From: Anopheles merus
Taxonomy: Eukaryota > Arthropoda > Insecta > Diptera > Culicidae
Reading direction: 5' to 3'
DNA length: 64,000 bases
NCBI RefSeq assembly: GCF_017562075.2
Contig: NC_054084.1
Coordinates: 502,001 to 566,000, forward strand
In this document: piece after piece, positions 26,643-41,600 of the stretch
Numbering within the stretch: position 1 is the first letter of the stretch
Layout: each line of letters opens with the position of its first letter
Program-made: the position numbers and the translations under genes
Notes under the pieces: generated by a model
What the model saw: only the letters and a program-made list of their open reading frames with translations
The model's database searches: none
Told to the model about the DNA's origin: nothing

Positions 26643-29600
26643 TTAGTTGTCCCGCTTAAACACCCCTTTCGCGTCGGTGCGCACGTTCACTGCGTCAGGA
26701 TTAACGCAGGTTGGAATGGCATTCGACCATTTACCGTTTTTCAGACACTTGAGCATCTTGGCGCCGCGCAACTCCAGCCCGGCGTCACACGTGAATGTGA
26801 TGCTTTCCCCGATTGAGTAGTAAAACTTCACCGATGACATCCGACCACTGATGGCGGTACCGGGGTAGGAACAAGCCTGTACACCTGTAAACCAGAACAT
26901 TACGGGGACGGCATTGAAATTTATCTTATAAAACTGTTAAGCTATACCATCTGATTTACTGCTAGCTTCACATTTGAAAGTTTATTGTTAAATAGTCTAA
27001 GAATGCATGAGAATGACAGTAAAACACTTACACTTTGGTAGACCTCCCGACCAGCGCCCATTGTCCTGGCAAGCGATGATCGGCTGTCCCTGCATCATGT
27101 ACTCCGGGTTGCAGTTGAACTGGACCACATCTCCTGCCCTATACGGCGGCGTTCCCTGAGCGTAACCATTTTGAGGTGCCCCTGGGTGGAAACACTGAAC
27201 CTCTGTACCGAAAAAGAATAGATAGTTAACAACCTGATACATGATCAGAGACGTTTCTAGCACAACACTTACCCACACACGATGGGAATGGACCACCCCA
27301 TTCACCCGTGGGCAAGCAGATGGCTTCACTGGGTCCCCTCAAACCATAGCCAGGTGGGCAAGAAAACGCCGCACGACCTCCAACCTCTCGCGACAAGATG
27401 GCAACTCGCGGTGCGGACCCATTACTGCTCGGTTGTATCGGGACCTCACCGCACTCCACACTCTCGCAGACGGGCAACGGTGCACTCCAGTTACCACTTG
27501 GCAGGCAGGAGATCTCAGGCGTTCCAATCAGTGCATTACCGTTGGTACAAGAGAATAGTACTCGTGTGCCCATCATCGTCTCTCCTGTGCTGGCGGACAG
27601 TCCTCGTCTTACCTGAATTTCGTTACAATGAACCGCCTGAGGGTAGAGGAAGCCCGCAACAAACGAATACAGAATAGAAAGACCAGTAGCTTATGTTGTA
27701 GCAACATGTAACCTACCTTTACAACCACTTCAACCGTGTGCGTGTGTCGTGCTGGTGTGACACAGGTGAAACTTCCAGAATCATCCTTGACTGCGTGCAT
27801 AATGCTAATGCGAAACTCTAGCTGTGGATCGCGCCCTTCATCCGAGCTCCAGCCTTCGGGATATTTGCTGCACAGAAATTTAATTGAAGCAGCTACTACA
27901 GTACTGACTTCGCAAACCAACAGACATTGAACAACCTACCGATAATCGTGACTAACATTCCATCGTGGATTTCCAAAGCGACGCATCCACAGACACTCGA
28001 GATGTACGGTGGTACCCGGATACACGATCAGCTTACCATCATTACTCTGCGCTATCGGGCCGTTCTGGTGGCGTATCAATATGGTCGGTGGTTTTTCCAC
28101 TACAAAGTGAGAGTATGTTTTGTGGTAAGATTCATTCAACGACTTATCGCTAAAAAGCATCTGAATGCCTTTCTTACTTGCGTAATCATTCTCCTGGTTC
28201 AACCCGAAACAGGATGGCTTCTGCCCGCTCCACTCCGAACGAACGCACGTTCGCACACTGGTACCGATCATGGCGTACTTTCCAATATCGACACATCTGT
28301 TTGGGAAGATTGAGCAAGTACATTTTGAACAGGTTTTTCTTAATAATGAAATATATTTCCGTTCATTTATCTTATTAAAAAAAATCCTATTTTGCACACA
28401 AGCAAAAAAAATAGTGTACACAAGCAAAGAGAGTAATTGTAAATCCAACAAACAAGCACTGAGGTTATAGGAAATATAGATATGCAGCGAACTGGTTACT
28501 TACTTGGAAATACGACAACATTATTTTAAAAATATTCCTAGAAATCTAATTCGATTTCAAAAACAATGCCTATTTCAAACGAATCTATTATTACCCACCG
28601 TCTACACACTAAACAAAAACTCGATCCACCCAACAGCCATCCGACCAACAGCTCAATTTAGCAGGCACTGCCATCCAGTAACAAATGTCCGTTTTCAAAT
28701 TTCCACTGGCAACGCTTTTATTCCCCCTCCCCCCACCCCCAGCACAGTGTACCTCCTTCGAGGAAATGATTTTAATTGGAAAATCGACAAATCGCTACTT
28801 TACACAACGCTGTATAACAAAAATGAACCTAACAATTCGTTACCAGTAGAAAAAAGGCAAACACAGTGATTCATTTTGAATTCAATCATGCAATATGATA
28901 CCTTTCACGTTGCCACAAGGCAAACGTACAGCAGCGAATCCGCCTTACGCTCTTACTATAGGAAAAGGGCAAATTAAATCGCATTCATTTCCCGCTTCAT
29001 CAACGAACAACGGTGCGTGTAGGCGTTCGATCGGTGCAGTCATTTTCCGTCCTTTCATTCGGACAAAAACGTATGCGTCTCTATTGCGCTGGTTACCAAT
29101 CCCTCGAATCCGTAACCGCCGAAAGCTTCAAATTCAACCGACAGCAAGCCGTCACGCCCGTTGGCTTCTTAATCAGATAAACTTTGACCCGGGATTTCAA
29201 TCGATCGATGCCAATGTGTGTGTATTTCTCTCTTTCTCTCCCTCTCTCACTCACTTCCTCTCCCTTTCACGTCAGTCAAATGCCATTTTTATGTCGATTA
29301 GCAATCGAAGTGTGATGTTTATTCAATCTCTGGCGCAAAAGTTAACGAACCGTTTGACGCCCATCACTGCCACCGGTTACAGAACGCCAGGCCTTAATAA
29401 AAGATGTAGCTAAAATCTAACACAAAAAAGGGGAGAAGAAACGAAGCGCTCTCATTTGAAGGACGGCAGGCAAAAAGCAAGCAGAACTCGTAAACAAAAT
29501 CTCCACTCGGTCCCGGACACGAGCCTGAGATTCGTTTCCCAAAATGTAATTTCAAAGCAAAAAAAAGCTGTACGAAAATAAAATTTAATACAATTTTATA

Positions 29601-32600
29601 ACGCACCACAGCTCTGGATGAACTGCTGCCGAAAGCTCCCACAGCAATGTTAAGTTACTTCATTTCGAACAAACTTCACATCTTTCCACTAAGCCAGTTT
29701 CCTAGAATTCAAGTGTTGAGGGAAAGAAGCAAATAGTCACATCATTACAACGAACTCGGACTCAATCTGACCTACGGCCCATCGGAAGTGGGCTCAGTGT
29801 GAAAAGCTTCATCTAAAAACACCACTTCGCAAATGGAACTGCGTGGAAACAGACGACGCAATGGAGAAAAATCACTTTATTCGATAATGGCAATGGGATG
29901 GGAGGTGAACACAAAATACACATCCCTACTCCCACTGTAAGGGAAACGCTATCGCCATGGAGATGGATGGAGCAGCCCGGAGACGGGCCCGTCACGAATG
30001 ATCACAATTGCGTGAATTGCGTCTGCTGAGTCACTGATAAGCGTTTGATGCTGTGTGTGTTCGTATGTTCCATCCGCACAGCGGAACGTGGTCTCTTTTG
30101 CTGGATGGTCAAGAGGAGTGTTTTAAAATTGGACACGATAGAGCGAAAAAGAAAAAGAAATCATACACGTGCTTCCGAAAAAAAGCTCCTAGCAACAACA
30201 AAACGACAAATGTTCGGGACAAAACTTTTCCCAAGGTGATTTTACTAACGAACACAGACCCGCAGGTGGGCGACATCAATTGAATGTCATTTTTATTTTC
30301 AGTAGATAATATTTTCTCCCGAAACTTTGCTGTGTATATGGTGCTTTTCATCTTGTCGCGCTAGATCGCAAACGAACTGAACTGAATGAACAGTTAAACA
30401 TTAAATGTACCATATCGTGCATAAAGTTAATTTAATGGTACATCCTAACGGTCCTGATGAAGTGGCAAAGCTCATTTACTTTCCTTTTTTCATAACGAAG
30501 TTTTATGATTGTACTTCTCTTCGTTACTTTTCGTTTCATTCATTTAATAGTAATGTGGCCAGTAACTGTCCCAAAACTCCCATAGTCCTCTAACACCCTT
30601 TCCATTTTCCCAAACTCAACTGCCTTTCCCCATCTTTTCTGCTGCAGTAAAAAGCACGCACTGGCAAACACCTCAGCATCAGTGCATTTCCCTTTTTCAG
30701 TATCAATTCACACGTCACAGGCTGTGGAACCAAATGTTTTGTCCCGCAGCAGCATTCCAGATTTTTTTTTCTTCTCAACAAGTGGTTCTCGCACATTTCG
30801 AACAGCGTAAAATTATCCATTCAACAAGGCTTTCATGTGGAGTGCAAACCATGCCGTAAGGCACGGTCCGTCCGAAACGGATGGAAACTGTACAACAACT
30901 TTATCTACCACCCCACCAGCTTACTTTGCCAAACAAGTGCGTTCTCAATTAGAGCACGAAAAATTAATCCAATCCAACCAGCTTGGTTGTATGCCTGCGT
31001 ACCAGCGAAAATGTAAAGTGAAACACCAGCGGGCAACAAACAAAGTGAAAGGAAATTTGTTGGAAAATTTGCATCGAAAATCACTCGTGGTGGTGGAGCG
31101 CGATGGGTTCGATTGAAGTGGTTCGGAGCGGAGCCACGTGAAGGACTTGTGCCGTACAACAATGAGCAAAAAGTGAAGTGATTTCTCAGTGTGGAAATAA
31201 TACGATTTTCCTACAGCGAAGGAAAGTGAACATAGACACACATACGCAGCCGGTAGCATCGGATACACTAGCTCCCAAATTCGTTACAGCAACTAAAATA
31301 GTCAATTTTTTTTGTGTTGTGGCGCGGTTTCACCTTTCCACACCGGTTCCAACCATGGATGAAGTGCATGAAAAGATGGAGAATTTTTTAATTAATTCCG
31401 ACTCGAGTGGCATCGAGTTGGGCGAGTTTCTAACGAAGCGGTTCCCCACATCCGCCGCAACCTATCTCGCCCTGCTTCCTCCCGGCAGCGCCCACCGTAT
31501 ACGCCAACGTTTGACCAACCCATGGAAATTGGTACCGACGGTGGTGCTGTTGGTGCTTGCGCTACTTCTCCTGGGCGGACGACGGTGGCCACTGCAGCTG
31601 GCAACGTTGTTTGCAAATGAAGATGTAAATGAGAAATGGAATTAATTTCGCGTAATGAACGCTTCCTGCGAACGTTTACATATTTTCGACATTTCAAGGA
31701 CATTTTTTGTTTTATTGTTCATCTTCTTCTGTTTGAAGTGCATCGAGATCACTCGCCAAAAAAGCACCTTCCCTCCTTTGCAGCAGATTCTAATGTCGTG
31801 TCGTTGCGTTCTTTTTTCTCATTCAATCATTTCATAGTGCATTCTTACCATGCCGGCACAGCTGCAGAAAGCTTTTCGACCCCCGGAGAGCTGTGGCTTC
31901 TGTCGAACGGTTCACGGAACTGTTCCACGGCTGTCGAACGTTAGTCCGGCTGAGTTCGCCCGTGACTACGCATACCGCGGTGGACCGGTGATTGTGACCG
32001 ATGCAACTGTAAACTGGACCGCAGTGGAGAGTTTCGACTTTTGGTTCTTCAAACGTGTGTATGAAACACATGGCAGTGGGCCGAGAGCGGAACGCTGTCA
32101 GTTCTTCCCATACCAGACCGGATTTCGCGACATACGAGAAGCGTTTTCATTGCCCGAATCACGCGTCCGATACGACCCGGGAACAGAACCGTGGTACTTT
32201 GGTTGGAGCAATTGTGATCCAGCGATCGTGAATGTGCTGCGGAAGCATTACCAGCGTCCCTACTTTCTGCCAGCCGACTCGGAGAACAGTGCCATCGATT
32301 GGGTGTTTATGGGTGGGCCTGGTCTTGGGGCACACATGCACGTAAGTGATGGATGGTCATTTCAATATCGCTTTAGAATGACCTATGCCCAAAACATTCA
32401 CAGGTGGACAATGTGCGACTTCCTTCGTGGCAGTCGCAGCTAAAAGGAGCCAAAGAATGGATACTTGCACCTCCACCCGAGTGTTTGTATCAATGCGAAT
32501 TCCTCTCGGTCGTAGTACAAACTGGAGAAACAAGTATGTCTATCTATGTATACTCTTTATTCCTTTCTTTAACTTAATTTTACTCTCCTTTCTTGGCTAG

Positions 32601-35600
32601 TTGTGCTGGATACTAATAAATGGTACCACAAAACAAATGTACTCCCCGGTCCCATCAGCATCACAGTGGGAGCTGAATACGACTAAAAGCCCCATTCGCC
32701 ACTTACCTCGATATGATCGTCGTCCCCGGCGGAAACTCCACAATGTCCTCCCGAATTTCCAGATCGTTGTAGAAGCTAACCACGTGTGGCTCATTGTTGC
32801 GGAACATGCACGATCCGTTCGCCGACGGCATTCGATGAAACAGTGGATCATCGTCATCTATAAATGCATAACATAACGTTCAGTTCCAAGCTGTTCAAAC
32901 GAAATATAATACTTGATATTGATGTTGTACTAACCGCAATTCATTGAGCGACCGATCCATTGCCCATCTTCACATATAATTTTCCATGTTGTTTGTTCGC
33001 CCGTTATGGAAGCGATACAGTCGAACGTTATCTCCGTACCGGACGGGAAACCTTCCTCACTGTTTTCATCCATCTGTTCACCGTTTTTGTACACCAACGA
33101 GCCATGGATCTTCCCTGGTGGACCGCACTCTCTGCCATCGTTTTCATCCTCGGAGGAAGTCACATTGTTGCCATCGAGTACGATGATCGAGCTGCTGTCG
33201 TCATCGCGCGATTTGCGGGACGAAATGTACCCACAGTTAATCGTTTCGGGCGTAAGCGAACCGAGAGCACAATCTGGAAGAAGATGGCGAGCAATGGTAG
33301 ATGAGAAAAGTGGTATACATAGATCCACAGCAAAAATTATCTTACCCATCTGTACTGATGATGCACTTCCCATGCCGCTTTCACACTGAATCATCACTGA
33401 GCTGCCATGTGCAATAGTTAGACCAGCACGATATCCACCCTAGCAGACGAGAATTAAAATTAATTATGTCTAGATAAATGTCACTTCTTCTTATTTCAGA
33501 GATACTGCCCTTACCTGATAGATTGCGTGCATAATTGGCGGCAGAACACAAGGGGCAGGTAAACATTCCGGCAGTGAACTGACAGCCCACTCACCGTTCC
33601 AACAGCGTAGATTGGAGGGACCCTATTTTTCACAGATATCACATTTGAAGTGGATCGTTTGTACTGTGAAAATAAACACCTACTCACCTGCGTGTTGTAG
33701 CCATGATCACACTGGAAATTGATCATCTTCCCATTTTCGACCATCTCCATCGGGGTTAGAGAGGCTGTAGTTGGTCGCACTGCATCAATGGTCGTCAGAT
33801 CGACTGATGCATCATAGTACTTGCCATGCTCGGTAGATGGCACGAAACAGGGTTCTAGCAGAAAAGCAAATATTGTGTAATGTCTCCATCATCACCTTAA
33901 ACTTCTTTCAACTAAACTTACTCATACTGCACGTTGGTTTTGTTGGCTTCCATCGTCCCCTGACACATTTCGCTGTCGCATTCGGATTTATAATGTTAGA
34001 GACATACCCCTTCGTACAGGTAACGCGCACAATCGTCCCTGGACCGAACGTTTCATTCGGGTCCTTGCCTGGGCGAACGATTTCCAGTTGTGCGTACGGT
34101 TCACTGGCCAGAGGTTCACAAGGTCCCTTGAATTTCACCTTCCGCGCCGGGTCCATGCTATCCACGTCAGTCTGGTTCGCTGCCTTGCGATTCGCTTTCT
34201 GTGTGCGCTTCGTTTCCTCCATCGAGCTGCCAGCATCGCGCGTGTCTCGCTTCCTTCTGATGATCTGCGACTGTAGCTTCTCCATCAGTGCGAGCGGACT
34301 TTCCTCCACCGTTGGTTCCGTTCGATTCCGGCCACGGTATTGTGTTGTACGGTACTGGTTGCCCTCGTTCCGATGACTGGGCGTCACTTCCGATGCAAAC
34401 TGCCAGCTCGTGTGATAACGCCCCGTCAGTGGCGGTGGGAAATAATTGCTGTAAATATCGTTCTCATTCAGATGGTCCGGTGTTCGATTAGTTTCGGCAC
34501 TCTCGACAAAATCCAAACGATAGCGTGATTGTTCGTTTATGTCCGGAATTGTGATCGGTGGTGGAAGCTTCGGCTTTCGAGCCTTACCACCTTGCTTGCC
34601 TTTGTGTGGTCGAGGTCGACGAGTAGCTACTGGTGAGGGTGCCGGTGTTCCCATCAGCTGCCCTGCTTCTGATTCACGCCCATTCTGCACGCCTCGGTTA
34701 CGACTTACTGGGTCTGACTCAGGGTAGGAATGCCATCGACCGTCCTGCACGTGTATATCGTCGTGTGTGGGCATGGTACGAGCCTTGTTGAAGCCAAGCA
34801 GATTCTGCACATAGTTCCGATACTTTGCCTTAATGCGCTCGTAGTACTTGCTGTAGGCTTTCTCCACATCCGAAAGCTCCCGACGCTCACGCACCATAGC
34901 GGTGCGGAAGGCGCTTCTTAGCAGTGCATTTCGACTCGCATCGATGCTACGCTTTGCACGAAAACGCTGGAAGTCTTCGAACGTGTAATGGCGATTGGGT
35001 GTCATCTGACCACGATACGGTATAGCAGCGGCACGTTTAACCAATTCGTGCTGATGATAAGCGTCATGCTCCTCCAGCTTACGTTGCAAATAACGATAGT
35101 GCTGCTTTAGCAGATTTGAACGGTGGAATCGCATACGCAAGTCTAGCGAACGACGACGACGATTCCAGCGCAACCGAGGATGCTGACCGGGCGTACAGAT
35201 CGGTAGCTCCGTCGGACTCCACTTCCCTCCTATACAGGTCGCTCCAGGTGGACCTGTTTCAATCACGTAGCCCTTGTCACACTCGTACATAATTTGCTTG
35301 TTGTTAATCACCTTCCGCACGTACGGCCGATAGTCGTACAAACCCATGTTTCCCACCAGCAACACCTTTCCATTGGGGATGTATCCCGGGAACTGACAAT
35401 ACACTTCCGTGCACTGTGGCATTTCACCAGTCCAGTTACCAAATGAACAGATCAACACGTAGTTGTTCGGATCTGGTATCGGTTTCCCACCCGGAGCTGT
35501 TAGATTGTAACCGTCCTTACACTTGAACCGTGCTCGCATACCATGTTCCGTCTTCGGTGCCAACACCATACCGAACTTTGGCGGCTTGGGCATGGTTTTA

Positions 35601-38600
35601 CAGCGTGCCGGTGCACATCGTGGTATAACGCTCCACGTCCCGTTGTTACAGGTGGGCGGCGATAGTGAAGAGAAGGGAAACTCGTAATGCTCATCACAAA
35701 TCACTTCCAGCACGGTACCATGCTTTACCTTTGAGCTACTTCCACTTGTCGGCACAACTGTCGTCGAGTTCACGTCGATGTCAAACTCGATCGGAATTAC
35801 CTGACCTTGCGAGATGGAAGGAACGACACAGGGTGCCAAACATTGCGGCAGCGGGTATCGCCACCGACCATCAATTTGACATACGGACGAGGTATTACCG
35901 ACCAGCAGCATTTCTGGATGACAGCGGAATATGATGCTCGCCCCAAGTCCCGTACCACTTTCGATGTTCTCCAACCATCCATTGTACAGCGTGCCGGGAT
36001 GTCCACAGTTTATTTCTAACGGAGTGCAAAAGAACAGGTCGTGATAATAACCAGTGTGATAGGAACCTCAGATAATGGTGCTAAATACCTTTGCAAGCAG
36101 GCAATGTTCCGGTCCAACGCTTGTCAGCACCACATCGGCGAGAGCTTTCACCCACCAGGGTGTAACCATAGCGACACTCGTAACTGACCACCGAGTTGTA
36201 GGATGTGCTGGTGTAGATCGCTTTACCATTTCTCGGATTTTCAGGCGATGGACATTGTACCGATGTGACCACTGGAATAAAAAGGATTCAATATATTACT
36301 TTGTCTACCATAGCTCTTTAAGCATGATTATGAATTCACTACCAGGAGTAAGTTGGTTACTCCATAGCATTACCGAATTATTTCGGTCGTACCAAAGAAA
36401 AATCAGCATCAATTACTACAAACAAAACATTAATTTCTTTCTTGAATACCCAAGATGTTAAAAAAAGAAAACAATTTGTAGCTGGTTTCCACACATTAAA
36501 AGAGAATGAAATAGGAGAAGAAGGTGCGTGTTCTACTATTATTGCATAATGGATTGCCTACGGTGTACTTGAGGAGTATGAACAATAGACTCCGATCAGC
36601 CACAAAAAATCGTTAATAGGTCTGTCCAATTATTCATAAATTGCTGCTCAAATTAGCACTGCCCTTTCATTTATCCTTTCCTTGCATTGTGATATTGACA
36701 TTTAAGACATATAAATCCACCATCGCCAATCACTAATACTCATGTCATTCGCTTCATTTTGTTTAACACCTTCTTCTACTGTTTCATTGCCCGGTGAAAA
36801 ATTTACAAAACAAAGAAAATTAATCATTATTTACTCCCATTTAGGAGGAAAAGCAAAACCTGCAGCATAGAAAATTAATTATAATGTAAAACAAGTTTCC
36901 GACATTGCATGCATGCCAGTAGCTGCATAAGAAACTAAATAAATCCTTGTTTTTTTCATTCCCTACTCATTCCCTCCCCCCGTGTCGCAATTGCGATCAT
37001 GTGGTTAAACAAAATGAAACGAAATGAAACAAGTATTAGAGATTGCGGCAATGAATTTATTCAAGAATTAAACGTCACACTTGAGTACAATGTTAATCGC
37101 GTGCCAAGACTTATGTGACAGTTTGATACAAGCCCGTTATGCTTTCTGGTTCTCTTCCCCTTCTAGTCAACCCGCCCGGCTACTCGCTTCTCTTTTCCAA
37201 TGCCTTTTTTTGTCGGCAAGGTGTTGATTTGCCTAGCGATGACCCATTAAAACTGTTTTCGTCTTCACCAACGTGCTCGTCACTTTATTGGCCGCGCGTA
37301 CACACTCGCACACTCAAACGCGGTTCTAGTAAATTCAAAATGACACTCTTCTATACTATGGTTATCGCTACGTAAATATTTGCTGTAATATTTATATATG
37401 CCACATACTCCTTTTGCCTTCCTATTTTCTTCCCTTTCTTGATGCTTGACAAATTCCCTTACCCACACGCCGCAAAGCAAGAAGAATTGTGAGAATGTGA
37501 AATGATCGTGAGAAGCACAACCACGATCCCCGTGCTGACGTTGGCTAATTTTAAGAGTGATAAATGTTGTAGCGTGGTGCTTCGTAACTCTTCTTTACGC
37601 TTATTTAAGCCTGCTGCCCGACTACTCGTCACCTACTTCTACTCTGCTTGTTCCCTAGGCTTACGCACATTCGAGTAAGTTATGATACTGTGTTTGTTTC
37701 TGGTCATGTTAATGTACTACACCTACTGCACGACGGGTCGCGCGCGAATCTGATCAACGAGTGAAACACGCCAAGAACGGCAATTCAATGAAATGAATGG
37801 GAAAGATCTACTTCTACGTTTTATGGCCCTGCAAGCTCGACCGAGCTGTTCTCCGATGCTATTTCTTCTATGCGGAAAACTCTGAATAACATAAACTTTG
37901 AGATAGGTACTTTTTATCCTTGAGTGCCTATGCGAATGACTGGTAGTGTGCTAGTATGCTAGGCCCTTATGTACTTGGACCCACTACTTCCAATTTCTTG
38001 CCCGCGAGAGGAGTTTATCTAGTCAGCCGCAGGTTGAGCTAGTAGTTGCAGCATTCAAGATTGTGTGTGATTGTGTTAGAGAAAAAAAGTGCACGATATA
38101 TTAGTACATGCGGAGATCAAACAGCTTATTAGTCGGAGACCAGCCCCCCAATAACACAAATTAATTAAGAAAAGATCAATCACATCGATTTTACGAGGCG
38201 ATAAAACTCTACTTACGAACACAGGTTGGTAGTTCCTTCGGTGTCCACGATCCATCGGCTTGGCAGTAGCGTTCGGCTCTTCCGACCAGCTCGTACCCTT
38301 CACCGCAATGGTATGTTACCTTTCCACCGAACGTGTAGCTCTCTCCGGCATGCCAGCCATGAGCAGGATCGGGCGGCTGACCACAGGAACGTGCTGGAAT
38401 TGGTTCATCAAACAAAACACGAAACGTTATTGATGTTTGCCTCTGCATGTCCTTTTTCCTCTTTGGCCGACTTACGTTCGCAGGAAATGTCTGGTCCATA
38501 CCAGCTCGCTTGTCCATCGACGGCCAAACATTTGGCTCTTGGAAATCCGGCCGTAGCATAGCCCGTGTGACAGTGGTACTGTACCGTTGAGTCGAGATCA

Positions 38601-41600
38601 AAGGTTGCCTGCTCGGGTAGAGCGGAGTGTCTTGCGTGTTCGATGGTCGGTGGCTCCAAACAATAGACTGCATAAAAGAAAAAGAGGTTATACACAGCCT
38701 AATCTAACTTGCCATCTCCCTGTTACTCACTGTTCTGCTTGCATACTGGCTCACTTCCCGCCCAACTTCCATCCGCTTGGCACAGTCGACTCTGCAGCCC
38801 AACCACGTGATAGCCATGCGGGCAGGTGTACGTCGCTCGCGATCCAAAATGCTTCCCGGATAGTGTCACTGACCCGAGGCTCGGTTGCGACAGGTCCGGA
38901 CATTCCCGATCCGGTTTAATGCAGGACATACCGCACGCACCATCGCATAGACATTTCTTCTTCTTACTCTTACAGTCCTCGTCCGACGAACACTTGCGTA
39001 GGCACTTTTGACCCTGCGAAGGAAATCGTGGTACGTATTACGCAATAGCTCACATCACGTCTCTCCTCCGAGACATCTTACCAGCAGTGTGGCCTGTTCC
39101 TCGTCTCGTGGACATTCGGTTGAGGGCGAATTCCTCGGATTCTTATACACCCGCCCATCATCATCTGCCTCCGATGATTCCTCATCTTCGTCCCATTCTG
39201 AGTCGTTATCATCGTCCGCCTCTGTGACGGCTGCCGTCGGGACGCAGTAAACTTCCGAGATGCGTGGAAAGCGGAGGGAAATACAAGAACAACAAAGCAA
39301 TATAAATATTTTTCCCACCCAAAATCGCAAGATCATTCAAATTAACGAAAACTTTGGAGGGGTAGAGGAGGGAGATGATCCTTTCGATCGACGTGTTGGC
39401 TGCGATCCAACGGCATTCTGTCATTGTTTTGGTTCGGCAGTCTCACTGCTTAGTGTTCCGTTCTTATTTTAAATACCCGGCTGCAATGATGAGGTAACTC
39501 GTGCTCAAACCGGTGCTGCGACGAGGTCAAGCAAGTGCCTCTGAGGTACGGTTCTGGGGTTAAAATAATAACATTCCTTTAAATTGGCAACTAAATAGCA
39601 AATTTAAAAGCTGCTCGTTCCTAGTGGCTTTTAATTATGTTCTATTTTTGAAGTCGGCAAGGCTATCAATTGGGTGTGTCAGCAGAATACCTTTCGAATT
39701 GAGATTTGAATTGTTTTATATTACATTTAATTTATTACACATTAATACATTTAATTTAACATCAGTGAAATTATTTACTTTACCACATCAATCAAATAGG
39801 AAAAACCCACGCACGCGATCATTCGCCTTATCAGTCGCGAAAATCAGGTACCCTGATGCGTAAAAATGTCACGCCATCGCGTGTTTGCCGACATGATGCG
39901 TTGTTGGCATACCGGGGCCCAGTGCTAAAAAAAGCCACCCAACAGACATTGTGACGGTGTGGTGTCAACATATCCTCATGGCCCAGACACGATGTCTGGT
40001 GCAACCGAAACGGAAGGCCCAGCGCGACGTGTGAGTACTTCCGTTGGTTTTACGCACCAGCAAACACGCGAGTGTTCGCTGTGTCGTGCCGGCTGATCAT
40101 CGTCGTACGATCGTCGCCGTCTGCTCGTACGAGACTTGTTGGAGCCATTGCACTGGTGGACAGCGCGATTGCATTCGCCAGCTGCTAATGTTCCTGCTGT
40201 TGCTCTTACTGCTGCTGTTGTGTTACCAAAAGGGAGTGGTGAGAAGCAAGAGAGTGAGAGAGAGAGCGAACAGCGAAATACCGGGGCAGGGTGCAAGATT
40301 TCGCGACAGCAAATCCCGAAATAACCAGCCCCCCGGGTGTTGGGCGTACGGCGCATATCAGTTTGCCAGACTGTGACGAAAGCCCTGTATGCTGCACGTA
40401 CACAAACACATTCGGGGCAATTTGGCAGACATCATGGCTAGACGTGCACGAAAGACGAACCGTAACACAGCCGTCAGGCAACCGGGCAGACAGTCAGTCA
40501 GACAGACAGCAGCAGCCCTATCTCCACCGCAGCACACCGTTCCGTAGCTCGTTTGAACGTTGTTTTGGAACGAGTGTCTGAGAGACACTTTGTTTGCTAC
40601 CGGTCGAAATTGCACATACGGCGAGTTGAGTTAGTTGAGCGGTTAGGACACAGAAATACACTACTTAAGGTTAGTTAACCACGGATTCTCCATCGCTCTG
40701 TGTCGCCAAAACGGGAGAGCAAAACAAGCGAACAGGGACCGATGATGACAAATCCACACCGATTACGTGTGCTCATGGTGCGATGATTCGTGGCTGCTGA
40801 CAACGGGGAACTGCAGTCAACCCTCCGCCACTCACTTTCCCTTTGTGACACCCTAAGCGGGAGGGCTATTTTGGTAGGGCAATCGTGTAGCAAAGTGCAC
40901 GAAAACAAACGCACGCGCTCCCAGTCGATTGGTTTGACCGGAAAGGTCACTAACTCGTTTATTGCCGCCAGGTGAACTGAGCCGTGCCTGGCTGGGGAAT
41001 GCATACGAACATGACCGCGTGCAAGGCATTGTATGAATTTCATTAAATGGGAGCGTCCACAGGGCTTGCTTAGGAGATTGGTTGGTTTATTTTATTTACG
41101 TAATTTTGGGCGCACGTTAAGTCCGATTGAATTGTAACAAGATTATTGAATTGAATTTTTCGTTCCAGCTTTGTTTGAATAAGGTCATTGATGCATGAGA
41201 GAACATAATTTAATGTCCTCCCTAAAATCAATTCATTTAGCAAATTATTTGCTTTGCAAACTTTAACGCATCGCATCGTTCTTTTGCCACCTGATGAAAC
41301 AAGCACGATAAAGATGTAAACATTTCAAAATCAGCTGTGCGAGTCCAGGTTGAAGTCGAATTGATGCGAGCGAGCAAACGAATGAGCGAGGTTCGCCCGA
41401 AACGGTCAGGATGTGCTGCACGTGAGAGCGCACGTGAGAGCCGTTACACTCGCTCACCCATACAACTACACACGCACTCGAGCGTGACAAATTTGCACAC
41501 ACACACGTCTTTCTCTTATTTCTGCTGAGAAAACAAAATATATAAAACCCACAACGACCTTCCCGTGTCAACCCGAAGCCATTCCGAAAGGAAAATGTGA